A stretch of 64,000 nucleotides of DNA from Bdellovibrionales bacterium (GCA_018266295.1 JAFEAQ010000019.1:248001-312000), one strand, 5' to 3'; shown: positions 24,659 to 32,936, counted from the stretch's first letter. Program-made: numbers and translations. Notes: generated by a model from the letters alone, not told the origin.

Positions 24659-26212
24659 TTAGAAATACAAAGCCAACGGTCTAAAATCTTTATCGATAAA
24701 TCCGAGATCCGACCAAGCGGAGTGGTGATTGTCTTCCCAGTCCTTTAAAGCCGCGCGGTATTCCTTCGGATAAAGCGAATTCATCACAGCACTGCGCTTG
24801 ATAAACCACCACATGCAGACCATATGGCTCTTCAGGAACACGGATTTAGCTTCAGTGTCTAGTAATTCTCGAATTTCTGCAGGAACATGTTTTTCATATT
24901 CTTCCGCTCGTGGGAATTCTTTCAATCGGCCATTTTTAAAAGAGTAGAACTGATTGCATTCTGAAACTGACCAGTCCAAGTAGACTTGTAAGATACGGAT
25001 AAAGTCTTCGCGGTACATCAGAAGACCCTTTGTCTTCGCCAAGATCTTTTGAATCTGCACAGGCAGCTTCTTAGCGCTTGGAACGAGCTTTTCGTGGTTT
25101 ACATACTCTTCCAACATCGCGATCTTATTCCCGATGGGATAGGCAAGTGTGCAGAGGTTTAAAATGTCTTCTGCATCTTTGACCTTGTATGTTTCTAGCT
25201 GCTTCCAGATCGCGCGTTTTACTTCGTTCTCTTTTTGCCAGAATTCCAATGCAGAGTTTGCATGCATGATGGATTTTTCCGGAGCATCAAATAAGAAGAT
25301 CTGTTCCACTTGGCCTTTGACGAAGCTTGAAAGGACGCGCGTGTCGTGATCAGGGATTGCATCGTAGTTAATAGGCCCCACTTGTTTTTCAACTTGGGCC
25401 ATCACGCTCAGGAAGGGGCATTGGAAAATAAAGATCTTTGCTTCACGCAGTTCTTCGAGCGTTGTTCTCTTTAGCAGGTGGTTTAAAAACTCAGGGCCCT
25501 CATCGTAGGCCACATCGACCCAGATGAGTGGCTTCACGGCATGGAAAAAGAGTTCCGGCAGCAGATCAAACTGCTGGGAGTAATTGTGATTAAAACCTTT
25601 TGAATAAAGCAGCAAGCTACCGGCTGCGGGACCGCGGCCTGGGCCGATCGTGGTGCCCATTTCGTCGGCGACGTCTTTGATGATATCGAGCAGCTCCATC
25701 ATTTTTGTGAAGTGGGTGCTTTCGGCGGCCTTGAGTTCGTGGCGCAGGTTGCGTTCAAGGTCTCCCGAGACGGCGACGCCGCGGGCTTTTATCTTTTGCT
25801 TTGCTTGGGTGACAAGCTCTTCCATGATGATCCTCCTTTGTGGCTCACTGAGTTTGTGAGCAGTGTTTAAGGAGGCAATGAGGGCTTCGAGCTTTTGAAT
25901 CCGCGCCGCCGCCTGCACGTGATCGGCTTTGAGCGCTTTCAATTTCTTCTTCAAGGAATTCTGAAGATTCTCTGTGGTGAGAGTGGGGTCCTGCGCCAAC
26001 AGCTCAGCGATTTCGCCGAGGGTGAATCCAAAGTCTTTGAAGTTTTTAATTCTCTCGGCTTGGGTCACTTCGGACTTCGAGTAAAAGCGGTAATCATTAT
26101 CGCCTCTAGAATGCGATTTGAGTAAGCCCTTAGCTTCATAAAAGCGAATAGCCCGCGCGGTGAGCCCGGTCTTCTTAGCCAGTTGTCCGATAGTAATCCA
26201 GTCCTTCATCAT
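24659..26212 (-). CDS. MerR-family regulator fused to a DNA polymerase III alpha-like core
   Basis: A 517-residue protein. The second ATG (26209) is better spaced from GGAGG than the first. Residues 5-75 are a MerR helix-turn-helix (ITIGQLAKKTGLTARAIRFYEAKGL) and about 80-125 a dimerisation coiled coil. Residues about 155-490 match the C-family polymerase alpha subunit (DnaE): GPGRGPAAGSL (190-200), FDLL (215-218), a palm strand WVDVAYDE (231-238), VLSSFVKGQVEQIFLFD (293-309), LAYPIG (357-361), LLMYREDFIRILQ (397-409) and KSHMVCMWW (461-469). Compared with DnaE, D233 and D309 match two catalytic aspartates, but the third is Ala235, and the PHP, OB and clamp-binding regions are absent. It is probably a DNA-binding regulator with a repurposed polymerase core sensing nucleotide or DNA. 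Related 3' ends form repeats R1-R3. Confidence 0.85.
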   Translation of the reverse strand: MMKDWITIGQLAKKTGLTARAIRFYEAKGLLKSHSRGDNDYRFYSKSEVTQAERIKNFKDFGFTLGEIAELLAQDPTLTTENLQNSLKKKLKALKADHVQAAARIQKLEALIASLNTAHKLSEPQRRIIMEELVTQAKQKIKARGVAVSGDLERNLRHELKAAESTHFTKMMELLDIIKDVADEMGTTIGPGRGPAAGSLLLYSKGFNHNYSQQFDLLPELFFHAVKPLIWVDVAYDEGPEFLNHLLKRTTLEELREAKIFIFQCPFLSVMAQVEKQVGPINYDAIPDHDTRVLSSFVKGQVEQIFLFDAPEKSIMHANSALEFWQKENEVKRAIWKQLETYKVKDAEDILNLCTLAYPIGNKIAMLEEYVNHEKLVPSAKKLPVQIQKILAKTKGLLMYREDFIRILQVYLDWSVSECNQFYSFKNGRLKEFPRAEEYEKHVPAEIRELLDTEAKSVFLKSHMVCMWWFIKRSAVMNSLYPKEYRAALKDWEDNHHSAWSDLGFIDKDFRPLALYF

Positions 26213-26235
26213 TGCCTCCGAGTTAAGACTGGGGG

Positions 26236-26256
26236 TTGACGTAGAGTCAAGGTCAA
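26236..26256 (-). promoter_or_regulatory. Candidate MerR-type operator/promoter
   Basis: On the minus strand, a TTGACC (-35-like) hexamer is followed by the dyad TTGAC-TCTAC-GTCAA, 24-45 nt upstream of the MerR-polymerase start. MerR regulators typically bind such dyads inside an elongated -35/-10 spacer, so autoregulation is likely. The -10 element is not obvious. Confidence 0.55.
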
Positions 26257-26331
26257 TGCCGGGAGTGGGGTGTGGGGGCGGGGTGTTAATATCACAATAG
26301 GATCATTATACGCACTGTAACTACGCTCTTA

Positions 26332-27483
26332 CTAATCTGATATTGCGTATACACTATTGGACAATTCTCCCAATGTTAGGAGGGCCATGCGATCTTCAAT
26401 GTTGTTTAGAAACGATTTAATTAATACTGAAAACTCGCTGGACGATTCTATTTCTAAAATCCACTTATCAGGAAAATACCGAGCTAAGTTTCCAATTATG
26501 TACAAGCTTACATATATAGTACCAAATTCATTTAGGCAAAATGGCGGAAGAAATCCGACTTCACTTACCGACTTTTGAAAACATTCTGGGACCGACAATT
26601 GTGGAGAGACTCCTTTGCCACCATTGATAGTTACCACGAAGCCCCCCGCAGGAGATTCGCTTATATCTACTTGCTTCCATGCCCAAGGTTCGATTTTGAA
26701 ATGATCAAACACTTCCCACAATAGTGCTGTAGTTGTTGGATGCGTGATAAACTTTAAGCGCGAATTGAAGTTATCATTTGGGAGAACGCTAGTTTCCTGG
26801 ATTACAACTCCACGTACAACCTTTCCACTAATGTTGTACGTTGATAATTCTCTTTGCAGCCATGGTAAATGGGTAAAGCATTCTAGTAAAGTTAGGCCTT
26901 GTAATGGGAAGTCAGAAATATTGGAGCCGGTTAGGAGCACTTCAGTACTCTTATTGGAGACATTAGTATCATGATATTGTGTAGTATGCAGACCTATCAG
27001 AGAAGCGTATTGAGCAGTGCGTCTCCAAAGTTCAAAGGTACCCATTCTAGCACCGTCTTTAATCATGGGTTTTGCTCTAATACTTGAAAACTTCTCTTCG
27101 ACTGTTAGCTGTTTTTGTATATTTTCGGAAAATAGTAGTCCGTGATGTCTGTGACTTTCTCGCGCGACATCTAGGCTACTGGTGCCATCCTGTTTCACCA
27201 ATATCTCAGCGAGTGCTAGGCACATGCATGAGTAGTAGAGCAATAATGGCTTGGTAGCCAAGCTGACTGTTTTTGATGCATCTCTATATTCTTTGGCTTG
27301 TTGAATGCAATACCGGATTTGTTCAGCTTGCTTTTGAACGTTTCCTTTTTGATTCTTGGGGACTGAGTGCCATTTCATTAGAAGGTTTGTAACATATGGT
27401 ACACTTCGATAAGTTTCGAGCCAATCCCAAGCATTATGACTCTCGCGATCTGAAATTATTCTACCTGTTTTATATGATTGCAT
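26332..27483 (-). CDS. YaaC-like protein
   Basis: A 383-residue soluble protein that looks like the YaaC family: an early W-x-x-L segment, a helix with QQAKEYRDA, then KPLLLYYSCMCLALAEI (about 80-97) and a nearby HHGLLF, ending in a conserved region on residency in small communities (IYVSLYIIGNLARYFP, FLNNIEDRMA). YaaC proteins are uncharacterised and often found beside other genes in defence-like contexts. The ATG follows directly on the stop of the upstream coiled-coil membrane gene (TAGATG), so the two are translationally coupled. Confidence 0.72.
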   Translation of the reverse strand: MQSYKTGRIISDRESHNAWDWLETYRSVPYVTNLLMKWHSVPKNQKGNVQKQAEQIRYCIQQAKEYRDASKTVSLATKPLLLYYSCMCLALAEILVKQDGTSSLDVARESHRHHGLLFSENIQKQLTVEEKFSSIRAKPMIKDGARMGTFELWRRTAQYASLIGLHTTQYHDTNVSNKSTEVLLTGSNISDFPLQGLTLLECFTHLPWLQRELSTYNISGKVVRGVVIQETSVLPNDNFNSRLKFITHPTTTALLWEVFDHFKIEPWAWKQVDISESPAGGFVVTINGGKGVSPQLSVPECFQKSVSEVGFLPPFCLNEFGTIYVSLYIIGNLARYFPDKWILEIESSSEFSVLIKSFLNNIEDRMALLTLGELSNSVYAISD

Positions 27484-28902
27484 CTAGTTGATGGTCTCTT
27501 CGGCTGATTGCGAGGATTTTTTGCTTATTGTTGTTACACTACTAATTATATCTTTAATACCAAATTTTTCTGGCAATACTGGGGCGACTTTGTCTAAGGT
27601 GTTTGCATCTATCTCTAGGTCATAAGATAGCGATTCAAAGGACATATTCATAAAATGGTTCTTTAAAACTACAAATGAGAGAAAAGAAGCGTAATTTCTT
27701 TTCTCAGAGTCAGGCTCGCCTTTGAGCACCGTTTCAGCGGTATTTCTGGCAAGAATTAATTTTGCCTCAATATTCCTGGTGTCGGTTACTAAGTTTAGCG
27801 TATTTTTGACAGTATTTTTTATAAGTTCGAACAGCCAGTAAAATGCGGTTAAAAATATAGCCCCTGCCCCAAGTCGTAGCGCTGTGATTGTATACAGTTG
27901 ATGAGGTTCTGTAGTATTTTGTATTTGCTCAAGTGCATGCTCATAATACGTCATAGCACCTTGACATAGTACTTTTGCGAGGCCAATTAGGAGAAGTGAA
28001 AGTGCTAAATTAATTGCAAAATTTTTCCGAGTTTCACTTTTAAATCCTTCAAGTGTCGAGTTATAGAAATTTTTTTTATTTAAGATGTTGTCTAGGTCAA
28101 TTTGAGCTCTATATTTCTCGTCTTGTTTTGTTGCAATTTCTGACTTTAAATTATTAATATTATTGTCTAGTGCCTGATATTCTCCTCTTAAGCTATTTAA
28201 GTTTGTATTAAGAGATTCATTTTTCTTCATCAGCTCTTCAAGATTAGATTCTAATTCTTGTTTTTTGCTCGATAAATCTTCATTAATTTTATGCAGGCGC
28301 CCCTCTTCGGTCTTTAATCCGGAAATATTATTTTCCAGATTCACGCCTGAATTTGTGAGCACTAGTGCTTGGGACAAGTTCTTTCTGAATGCTTGTATAG
28401 AAGTCGACAGGTTTTGAAAATAGTTTGAAAGTTTATCTTGAAAGTCAGAAGGGTCAAAGTTTAGGTCGCCATGTATTTCAATCTCGCTAATGATCTCAGC
28501 TAAAGGTTTAGTCGTGTTGATTTCGATTGCGACAACTACCCCATTAACGACTATCTCTTTTTGTTCCTTAAACGGATTTATAGTTTTAAATTCTGAATTT
28601 CTTTTGCTTGGATCGCAGCCGTAATAAATTATTTGTACTCGGCGGGTTCCGAGAGCGCCTTTGTTATGGAGGTTAATGGTGTGAATATATGCCGGCCTCT
28701 TGAATTCTAGTCGTAAACTTTTCTTCTGTGTAACTAGTTGCAAGGGGCCGTCTAAGATTTTACTTTCTTGATTTGCAGATGATTGTTCGTTTAGTGAATT
28801 ACTTTTGATTCTTTCAAATGCATAAAATGGAAGGTCTGATTCTACTGTCGGTATTTGAGTCTCAATTTTTTTGAATTCAGCCTCTAAGTTTTGAAAACTC
28901 AT
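27484..28902 (-). CDS. Coiled-coil membrane protein, partner of the YaaC-like gene
   Basis: A 472-residue protein with AAGGAA before its ATG. Order: an N-terminal beta-rich domain (about 40-150), perhaps a carbohydrate- or ligand-binding sandwich; a long coiled coil (about 185-285, heptad-like runs of Leu/Asn/Lys/Glu); two TM helices (about 298-320 and 346-366); and a helical cytoplasmic tail with LDKVAPVLPEKFG. No family is recognised. This layout (sensor, long coiled coil, membrane segment) and tight coupling to a YaaC-like gene suggest a two-component unit, possibly defensive. The DNA is AT-rich, which suggests transfer. Confidence 0.7.
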   Translation of the reverse strand: MSFQNLEAEFKKIETQIPTVESDLPFYAFERIKSNSLNEQSSANQESKILDGPLQLVTQKKSLRLEFKRPAYIHTINLHNKGALGTRRVQIIYYGCDPSKRNSEFKTINPFKEQKEIVVNGVVVAIEINTTKPLAEIISEIEIHGDLNFDPSDFQDKLSNYFQNLSTSIQAFRKNLSQALVLTNSGVNLENNISGLKTEEGRLHKINEDLSSKKQELESNLEELMKKNESLNTNLNSLRGEYQALDNNINNLKSEIATKQDEKYRAQIDLDNILNKKNFYNSTLEGFKSETRKNFAINLALSLLLIGLAKVLCQGAMTYYEHALEQIQNTTEPHQLYTITALRLGAGAIFLTAFYWLFELIKNTVKNTLNLVTDTRNIEAKLILARNTAETVLKGEPDSEKRNYASFLSFVVLKNHFMNMSFESLSYDLEIDANTLDKVAPVLPEKFGIKDIISSVTTISKKSSQSAEETIN

Positions 28903-29199
28903 ATGGTTCCTTAGCTTGTACTTTAGTTTGAACTACTGCAATAAATAAATATAGTTTAATCTTAAACTAAGATTAGTTGCCTTAGGGAGTAATCGATCAG
29001 AAAAAGCCATTCAACCAGAATTTGGTCTAGGCACTAGTCTCTAGATGCTTAGTAAGCATGCCTAAGGTAATAAGGTGTTATTTAAGAAAAATTTAAAATA
29101 GTATGTATCCAAAAAAGAGAGAATTACTATTGAGTCTAGACAAATGCTGATTACACCTATGCGGTGGAAAAGAAATTCTAGCATAGTTCATATACGAAA
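28903..29199. other. AT-rich intergenic stretch
   Basis: About 300 nt lie between the cyclase gene's stop and the coiled-coil gene's start. A 15-nt hairpin ATGCTT-AGT-AAGCAT is at 29045-29059. No ORF with coding character, RNA gene or repeat is recognisable. It probably carries the promoter of the coiled-coil/YaaC operon. Confidence 0.4.
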
Positions 29200-30021
29200 T
29201 TAGAATCTTTCAAGTTTATTTGAAAGATCATCATTACTAATTTCCTCTATGGTAGGGCCAAATGCCTTTGCCATTTTATTAGAGACGGCAAGATAATCGG
29301 CAACCCAACGAAATTTCTCATACGCAATAGGATTTTTTTGTGACGCTTCATTTAGGTTGTGTGCAATTACTTCCAGCTTTGTATAATTCTCATGACTAAA
29401 ATATTGTGAAAGGTAGTCTACGAATAGCGGGTAGTCTTTTTGAAATGATCCGAACTTGCTTAGATTCTGTCTCCAATGAAAAAGCACTCTATGATTCCAA
29501 GATCCCGTAGGTTGATTAATTTTTTGAATTAAACTATGCGCACTATCAAAGTTTAGGTAAGAAATTATATTTTGATCTAAAATAATTCGTGGAAATTTTG
29601 CGTGTTTGGTTTCCAAATCATATGCTCGAATAAAACCTGGACCAAATATAGTACGACTTTCTTCATTAAAAGTCATTTCGCCGACACTAACGCCACCTCG
29701 TAGCCAAACATTATATAAAGCAAGTTCTGCTTGTAAAAGGGAAAGTGCAATAAGAAATTCTTTCGTTTTAATTTGATTCCCTTGCGAGCGCTTTGATGAG
29801 TCCATTTTCATAAAAGCAACGATACTATCGCTGAAACTAATAAACTGAATATCTTTTTTAATATAGATTTCTCTTAAGCGTGCTGTTACAGTTTTTGAAA
29901 TTTTAAAATACTGATTTATTTTTTCATCCTGATTTTCCTGTATCATCTCGCGAAAGCCTAAGACGTCTAGAAAAGCAATTATATAGGTAGAATATTTGTA
30001 ACGAGAATTTGGTAAACTCAC
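29200..30021 (-). CDS. Class III nucleotide cyclase, Pycsar-like
   Basis: A 273-residue protein. I chose GTG at 30021, with GGAG 6 nt upstream, over the longer frame to 30039. The cyclase fold shows IIAFLDVLGF with metal-ligand Asp19, FISFSDSIVAF with the second Asp65, WLRGGVSVGE with Arg108, and the following IFGPGFIRAYDLE and KFPRIIL typical of the PycC group of pyrimidine cyclases in anti-phage Pycsar systems. It has no membrane or receptor domain. The 60-nt-upstream gene on the same strand is a DUF2971 protein, in the position of the effector. The base specificity (cUMP, cCMP, cAMP or cGMP) cannot be read. Confidence 0.8.
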   Translation of the reverse strand: MSLPNSRYKYSTYIIAFLDVLGFREMIQENQDEKINQYFKISKTVTARLREIYIKKDIQFISFSDSIVAFMKMDSSKRSQGNQIKTKEFLIALSLLQAELALYNVWLRGGVSVGEMTFNEESRTIFGPGFIRAYDLETKHAKFPRIILDQNIISYLNFDSAHSLIQKINQPTGSWNHRVLFHWRQNLSKFGSFQKDYPLFVDYLSQYFSHENYTKLEVIAHNLNEASQKNPIAYEKFRWVADYLAVSNKMAKAFGPTIEEISNDDLSNKLERF

Positions 30022-30098
30022 TAAAGTCTCCAATAGCATTTGCTATTCAAAAAGTAAGGCTTTGCTGAAGTATAGTCCTCGGACAGGATGATTTTTTT

Positions 30099-30974
30099 TC
30101 AAGCTTTAGGTAAACATTTAGATTTTACTATTAACACATTGGGACAGTTTCTCTCTATAAGTCTCCTTATTATTTTCTCATTCTTTTTTGATATCCTTGA
30201 TCCTAGAGAAATTTTGATTAGTAGATTTGATAGATCTACAGGAACTTTAATAGATTTTCCTCTTTGTTTTTTAGTATTAACCCTTCTCCGAAACTTACTA
30301 ATATTAATATGATTCCCGTCAAAACTCACGGAATCGGTAACAAACAGGCGTTCAGATGTCTTTTGAAGTTCTTCGGCATTATACAAAATAAAACGATATT
30401 CTTGCTCATGTTCAAAGTCGGTATCGGGATCGCTGTCGCCATCTAAAAAGAAGAAAGGGAGGTGATAGTCGTCGACTTCATTGGCGCCATCAATATATGT
30501 GTGCGCATTTTCTCGGTCATATGTAACGGCGTTAGATCTGACATCAAATGGGGAATTTTCTTCGCAGAAATTGAAAAGTTCTTCATTTACCTTTTGGATG
30601 GTCGAATAAATTGCAACACCAGAGAAATCATTTGCAAAGTATTCCCACAGCTTAGCATCTTCTTTATCTTTATGTGTCCAACATGAAATAAATGAAACTT
30701 CTCTTGCCGCAAGAAGATTTGAAATTGTAGATGTAAAGAATAAGTCAGTACTATCGTCGTCCTTAAATGATTTTCGGAACCAATTTCTTACGACGTTTAC
30801 ATAAGATCGGGAGAATCTTGCTTCATTCAAATCAGAATCTTCGTATTTTACTGCTGTGGGAAGATAAAGTTTTTTGTATCGAAGCAGATATATAACCTTA
30901 TCTGCTGGCATATACCTTAATATGGTTTTATTGTTGGTGATTCCCAACATCTCTTCTCTATCTTCATACCACAT
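30099..30974 (-). CDS. DUF2971-family protein, candidate effector of the cyclase
   Basis: A 291-residue soluble protein. It carries DUF2971 features: an early LRYMPADKVIYLLRYKKLYLP, then FISCWTHKDKEDAKLWEYFANDFSGVAIYST (SCW...MWE-YA-like core) and EHEQEYRFILY. The family is common in defence-associated loci and its biochemistry is unsettled. It is the first gene of a pair with the downstream cyclase (77 nt to the chosen cyclase start). GAGG precedes the ATG; a second in-frame ATG eight codons later is also possible. Confidence 0.78.
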   Translation of the reverse strand: MWYEDREEMLGITNNKTILRYMPADKVIYLLRYKKLYLPTAVKYEDSDLNEARFSRSYVNVVRNWFRKSFKDDDSTDLFFTSTISNLLAAREVSFISCWTHKDKEDAKLWEYFANDFSGVAIYSTIQKVNEELFNFCEENSPFDVRSNAVTYDRENAHTYIDGANEVDDYHLPFFFLDGDSDPDTDFEHEQEYRFILYNAEELQKTSERLFVTDSVSFDGNHINISKFRRRVNTKKQRGKSIKVPVDLSNLLIKISLGSRISKKNEKIIRRLIERNCPNVLIVKSKCLPKA

Positions 30975-31264
30975 ACGATGATACCTCGGCGCCTTTTTGT
31001 AGATAAAATGTTATTTATAAAAACATTTAAATAGACGACTGGCAAAGAATAGTTAAAAAAATTAGACCTGCAGATTGAGGGTTAAAATTGGTTGGCGAGA
31101 GCAAAAGTTGAGTAAGTAGAAAGTAATTCTTCTTTCTAACTTTCTTATGACCGTTTTGTGGCTGTGGTAAATGCTAAGGCCTGTGGGTAAACCTACTCTT
31201 AGAGAAATAAAAAGCCCCAGGATATCCCGAGACTTTCTTGAAACTCCCAAAACGTACTAAACCC
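30975..31264. other. Intergenic stretch with weak terminator
   Basis: About 290 nt with no credible ORF, between the DUF2971 gene start and the LysM protein stop. An imperfect palindrome CAGGATATCCCG (about 31219-31230) next to AAAAAGCCC may act as the LysM gene's terminator on the minus strand. AT-rich sequence near 31010 could hold the promoter of the DUF2971-cyclase pair. Confidence 0.4.
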
Positions 31265-32413
31265 CTAAAAATAAAACCCCACGCCCACAGTACCAACATC
31301 TTCCTTCTTCTTGTTCACGCTCGTCTCCTGGTGGCCGTGCTTGTAAGTCAAAGTCACCTTGTAGTTCACGCGATCCGCTCCAAGGTTCGATTTCCAGTAC
31401 AGAGCTCCGTAAGGCTCCAGCGCTGATTTGTACTCAACACCGTCCTTCGTGGCATTGCCCAGGTACTCGCCAATCACAGACAGACCCACGATGTTTCTTG
31501 CTCCTGAGTAAATGTCCCAAGAGATATTGAGCTCCACCCCCGGAAAGGCAATCGCTTCCAGCCTGTATTCGCCCAAAGTCGCTTCCGGCAGCAAGAAGCT
31601 CTGTTCCGTGTACAACGCCATTAAATCCACATGCAGGCTCGGAGTCGCCTCGTAAGCCACGCCCACCCCAAATGATTTCAATGTTTCAGACTTGTGACCT
31701 ACGTTCGTACCCGCACCGTCTTCGATTTCGCCAAACCGCGTGCTTGTCAGGCCCGCTTGAAAAAGTAAATGCCAGCGCTCGTTGATGATCTTACCGTATT
31801 GCAAATCAAAACCCACGCTGCTGTTGGATTTCATCGTCGCTTCCGTGTGATTTGCTTCATCTTCAGACGTTAGCTTCACGCTTTGATAGCGCGGCTGAAC
31901 GAAAATGAAATTATGGTGAGCAGCCTCTGCAGAATGCGCTTCTTTTGCATGCTCTTCTTTCTTTTCTGGAGCTTCTTTAGCCGCGGCTTCAGGTTTTACT
32001 TCCGCTGAAGGTGATGGTGCAGGCAGGGGAGCCGCCGGCGCTGCCGGTGCCGCTACGTGCGGTTCAGGCTTCGCTGCGATCACTGCCGCTGCGGCAGCAA
32101 CAGGTTTCAACGAACCGACCTTTTCGTTTGCCGGTGCCGTTTCCTTCACCGCCGCCTCCTTCATCGAAGGAGCATCGCCAGGTAACAGAATCGTCTGACC
32201 CGGCACGAGAGCATTTGGATTTTTCAGCTTTGGATTTAATTTAACTAAATTCTTCGCATACTCATAACGACGGGGATCTTTTTTATCCGTACTCCCCAAA
32301 GACCGATCCGCGATTTTCAACAGCGTATCGCCTTCGCGAACTGTGTACTCAGTCTGCGACCAAGCTAAGCAGGGAGTGATTAAAAAAGCAGCGGTTACAA
32401 GCTTCATAAACAT
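31265..32413 (-). CDS. LysM and outer-membrane beta-barrel protein
   Basis: About 382 residues. AAGAGG lies 6 nt before the ATG at 32413, so the longer frame is not used. After a signal peptide (cleavage at AWS/Q) comes a LysM domain (YTVREGDTLLKIADRSLGS...LVKLNPKLKNPNALVPGQTILLPG), then an Ala/Pro/Glu-rich linker (about 80-150). The C-terminal half is a beta-barrel-like region with alternating strands and a terminal aromatic (VGVGFYF), typical of outer-membrane proteins. The LysM module should bind peptidoglycan while the barrel sits in the outer membrane, tying the layers together. It is not in an obvious operon. Confidence 0.82.
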   Translation of the reverse strand: MFMKLVTAAFLITPCLAWSQTEYTVREGDTLLKIADRSLGSTDKKDPRRYEYAKNLVKLNPKLKNPNALVPGQTILLPGDAPSMKEAAVKETAPANEKVGSLKPVAAAAAVIAAKPEPHVAAPAAPAAPLPAPSPSAEVKPEAAAKEAPEKKEEHAKEAHSAEAAHHNFIFVQPRYQSVKLTSEDEANHTEATMKSNSSVGFDLQYGKIINERWHLLFQAGLTSTRFGEIEDGAGTNVGHKSETLKSFGVGVAYEATPSLHVDLMALYTEQSFLLPEATLGEYRLEAIAFPGVELNISWDIYSGARNIVGLSVIGEYLGNATKDGVEYKSALEPYGALYWKSNLGADRVNYKVTLTYKHGHQETSVNKKKEDVGTVGVGFYF

Positions 32414-32501
32414 AAGACACCTCTTCATCATTGAGGATGTCATAATCATTTTTTGAAGCCTACTAGGAATTGAGTGCAGCTAGCCTTAAGGGCAATCAGG
32501 C

Positions 32502-32936
32502 CTAGACGCCTTCTTTTAGGATCGACATAAATCGGCGATTTTCTTCTGCTGAGAGTGGCTGAAAGCCAAACTTCGCATACAAACCGTGGGCATCTTTTGT
32601 GAATAGAGTAAAGCGTCGCAGCTCCGAAAGCTCGGGATTGCTCATGATCGCTTCCATCATCCACTTCGAAAGTCCCTGGCCGCGAAACTCTTCGTCGACA
32701 AAAACATCGCAGAGATAAGCGTAAGTGCTGTAGTCCGTCACAAGCCGCGCAAAAGCCACCTGGCGACCATTAAAGAAAACTCCGTAACATAAAGAATTTT
32801 CGATGCTCTTGGCCACCGTCGAACGCTTGCGATTCGCAGCCCAGTGGCTGCGGGCTAGAAAACCGCAAATCGTATCTAGCGATAATTTGGATTTATCCGT
32901 CGTCAGAAGAAAGCCGTCTTTTGAGATCTCTTGCAT
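32502..32936 (-). CDS. GNAT-family acetyltransferase
   Basis: A 144-residue protein of usual GNAT length. The acetyl-CoA-binding motif is VFVDEEFRGQGLSKWMMEAI (about 85-104), followed by FTLFTKDAHGLYAKFGF, the usual C-terminal motif B. The substrate is not predictable. The start has no obvious ribosome site. It is 52 nt upstream, on the same strand, of the LysM gene's longer frame. Confidence 0.88.
   Translation of the reverse strand: MQEISKDGFLLTTDKSKLSLDTICGFLARSHWAANRKRSTVAKSIENSLCYGVFFNGRQVAFARLVTDYSTYAYLCDVFVDEEFRGQGLSKWMMEAIMSNPELSELRRFTLFTKDAHGLYAKFGFQPLSAEENRRFMSILKEGV

Noticed and set aside
24659-26212. Plain MerR/TipA-type drug-binding regulator
   Set aside because: The C-terminal 340 residues carry a set of polymerase III alpha motifs in the right order, which no TipA-like domain has.
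24659-26212. Active DNA polymerase
   Set aside because: One catalytic aspartate is replaced by Ala, and PHP, OB and clamp-binding regions are absent.
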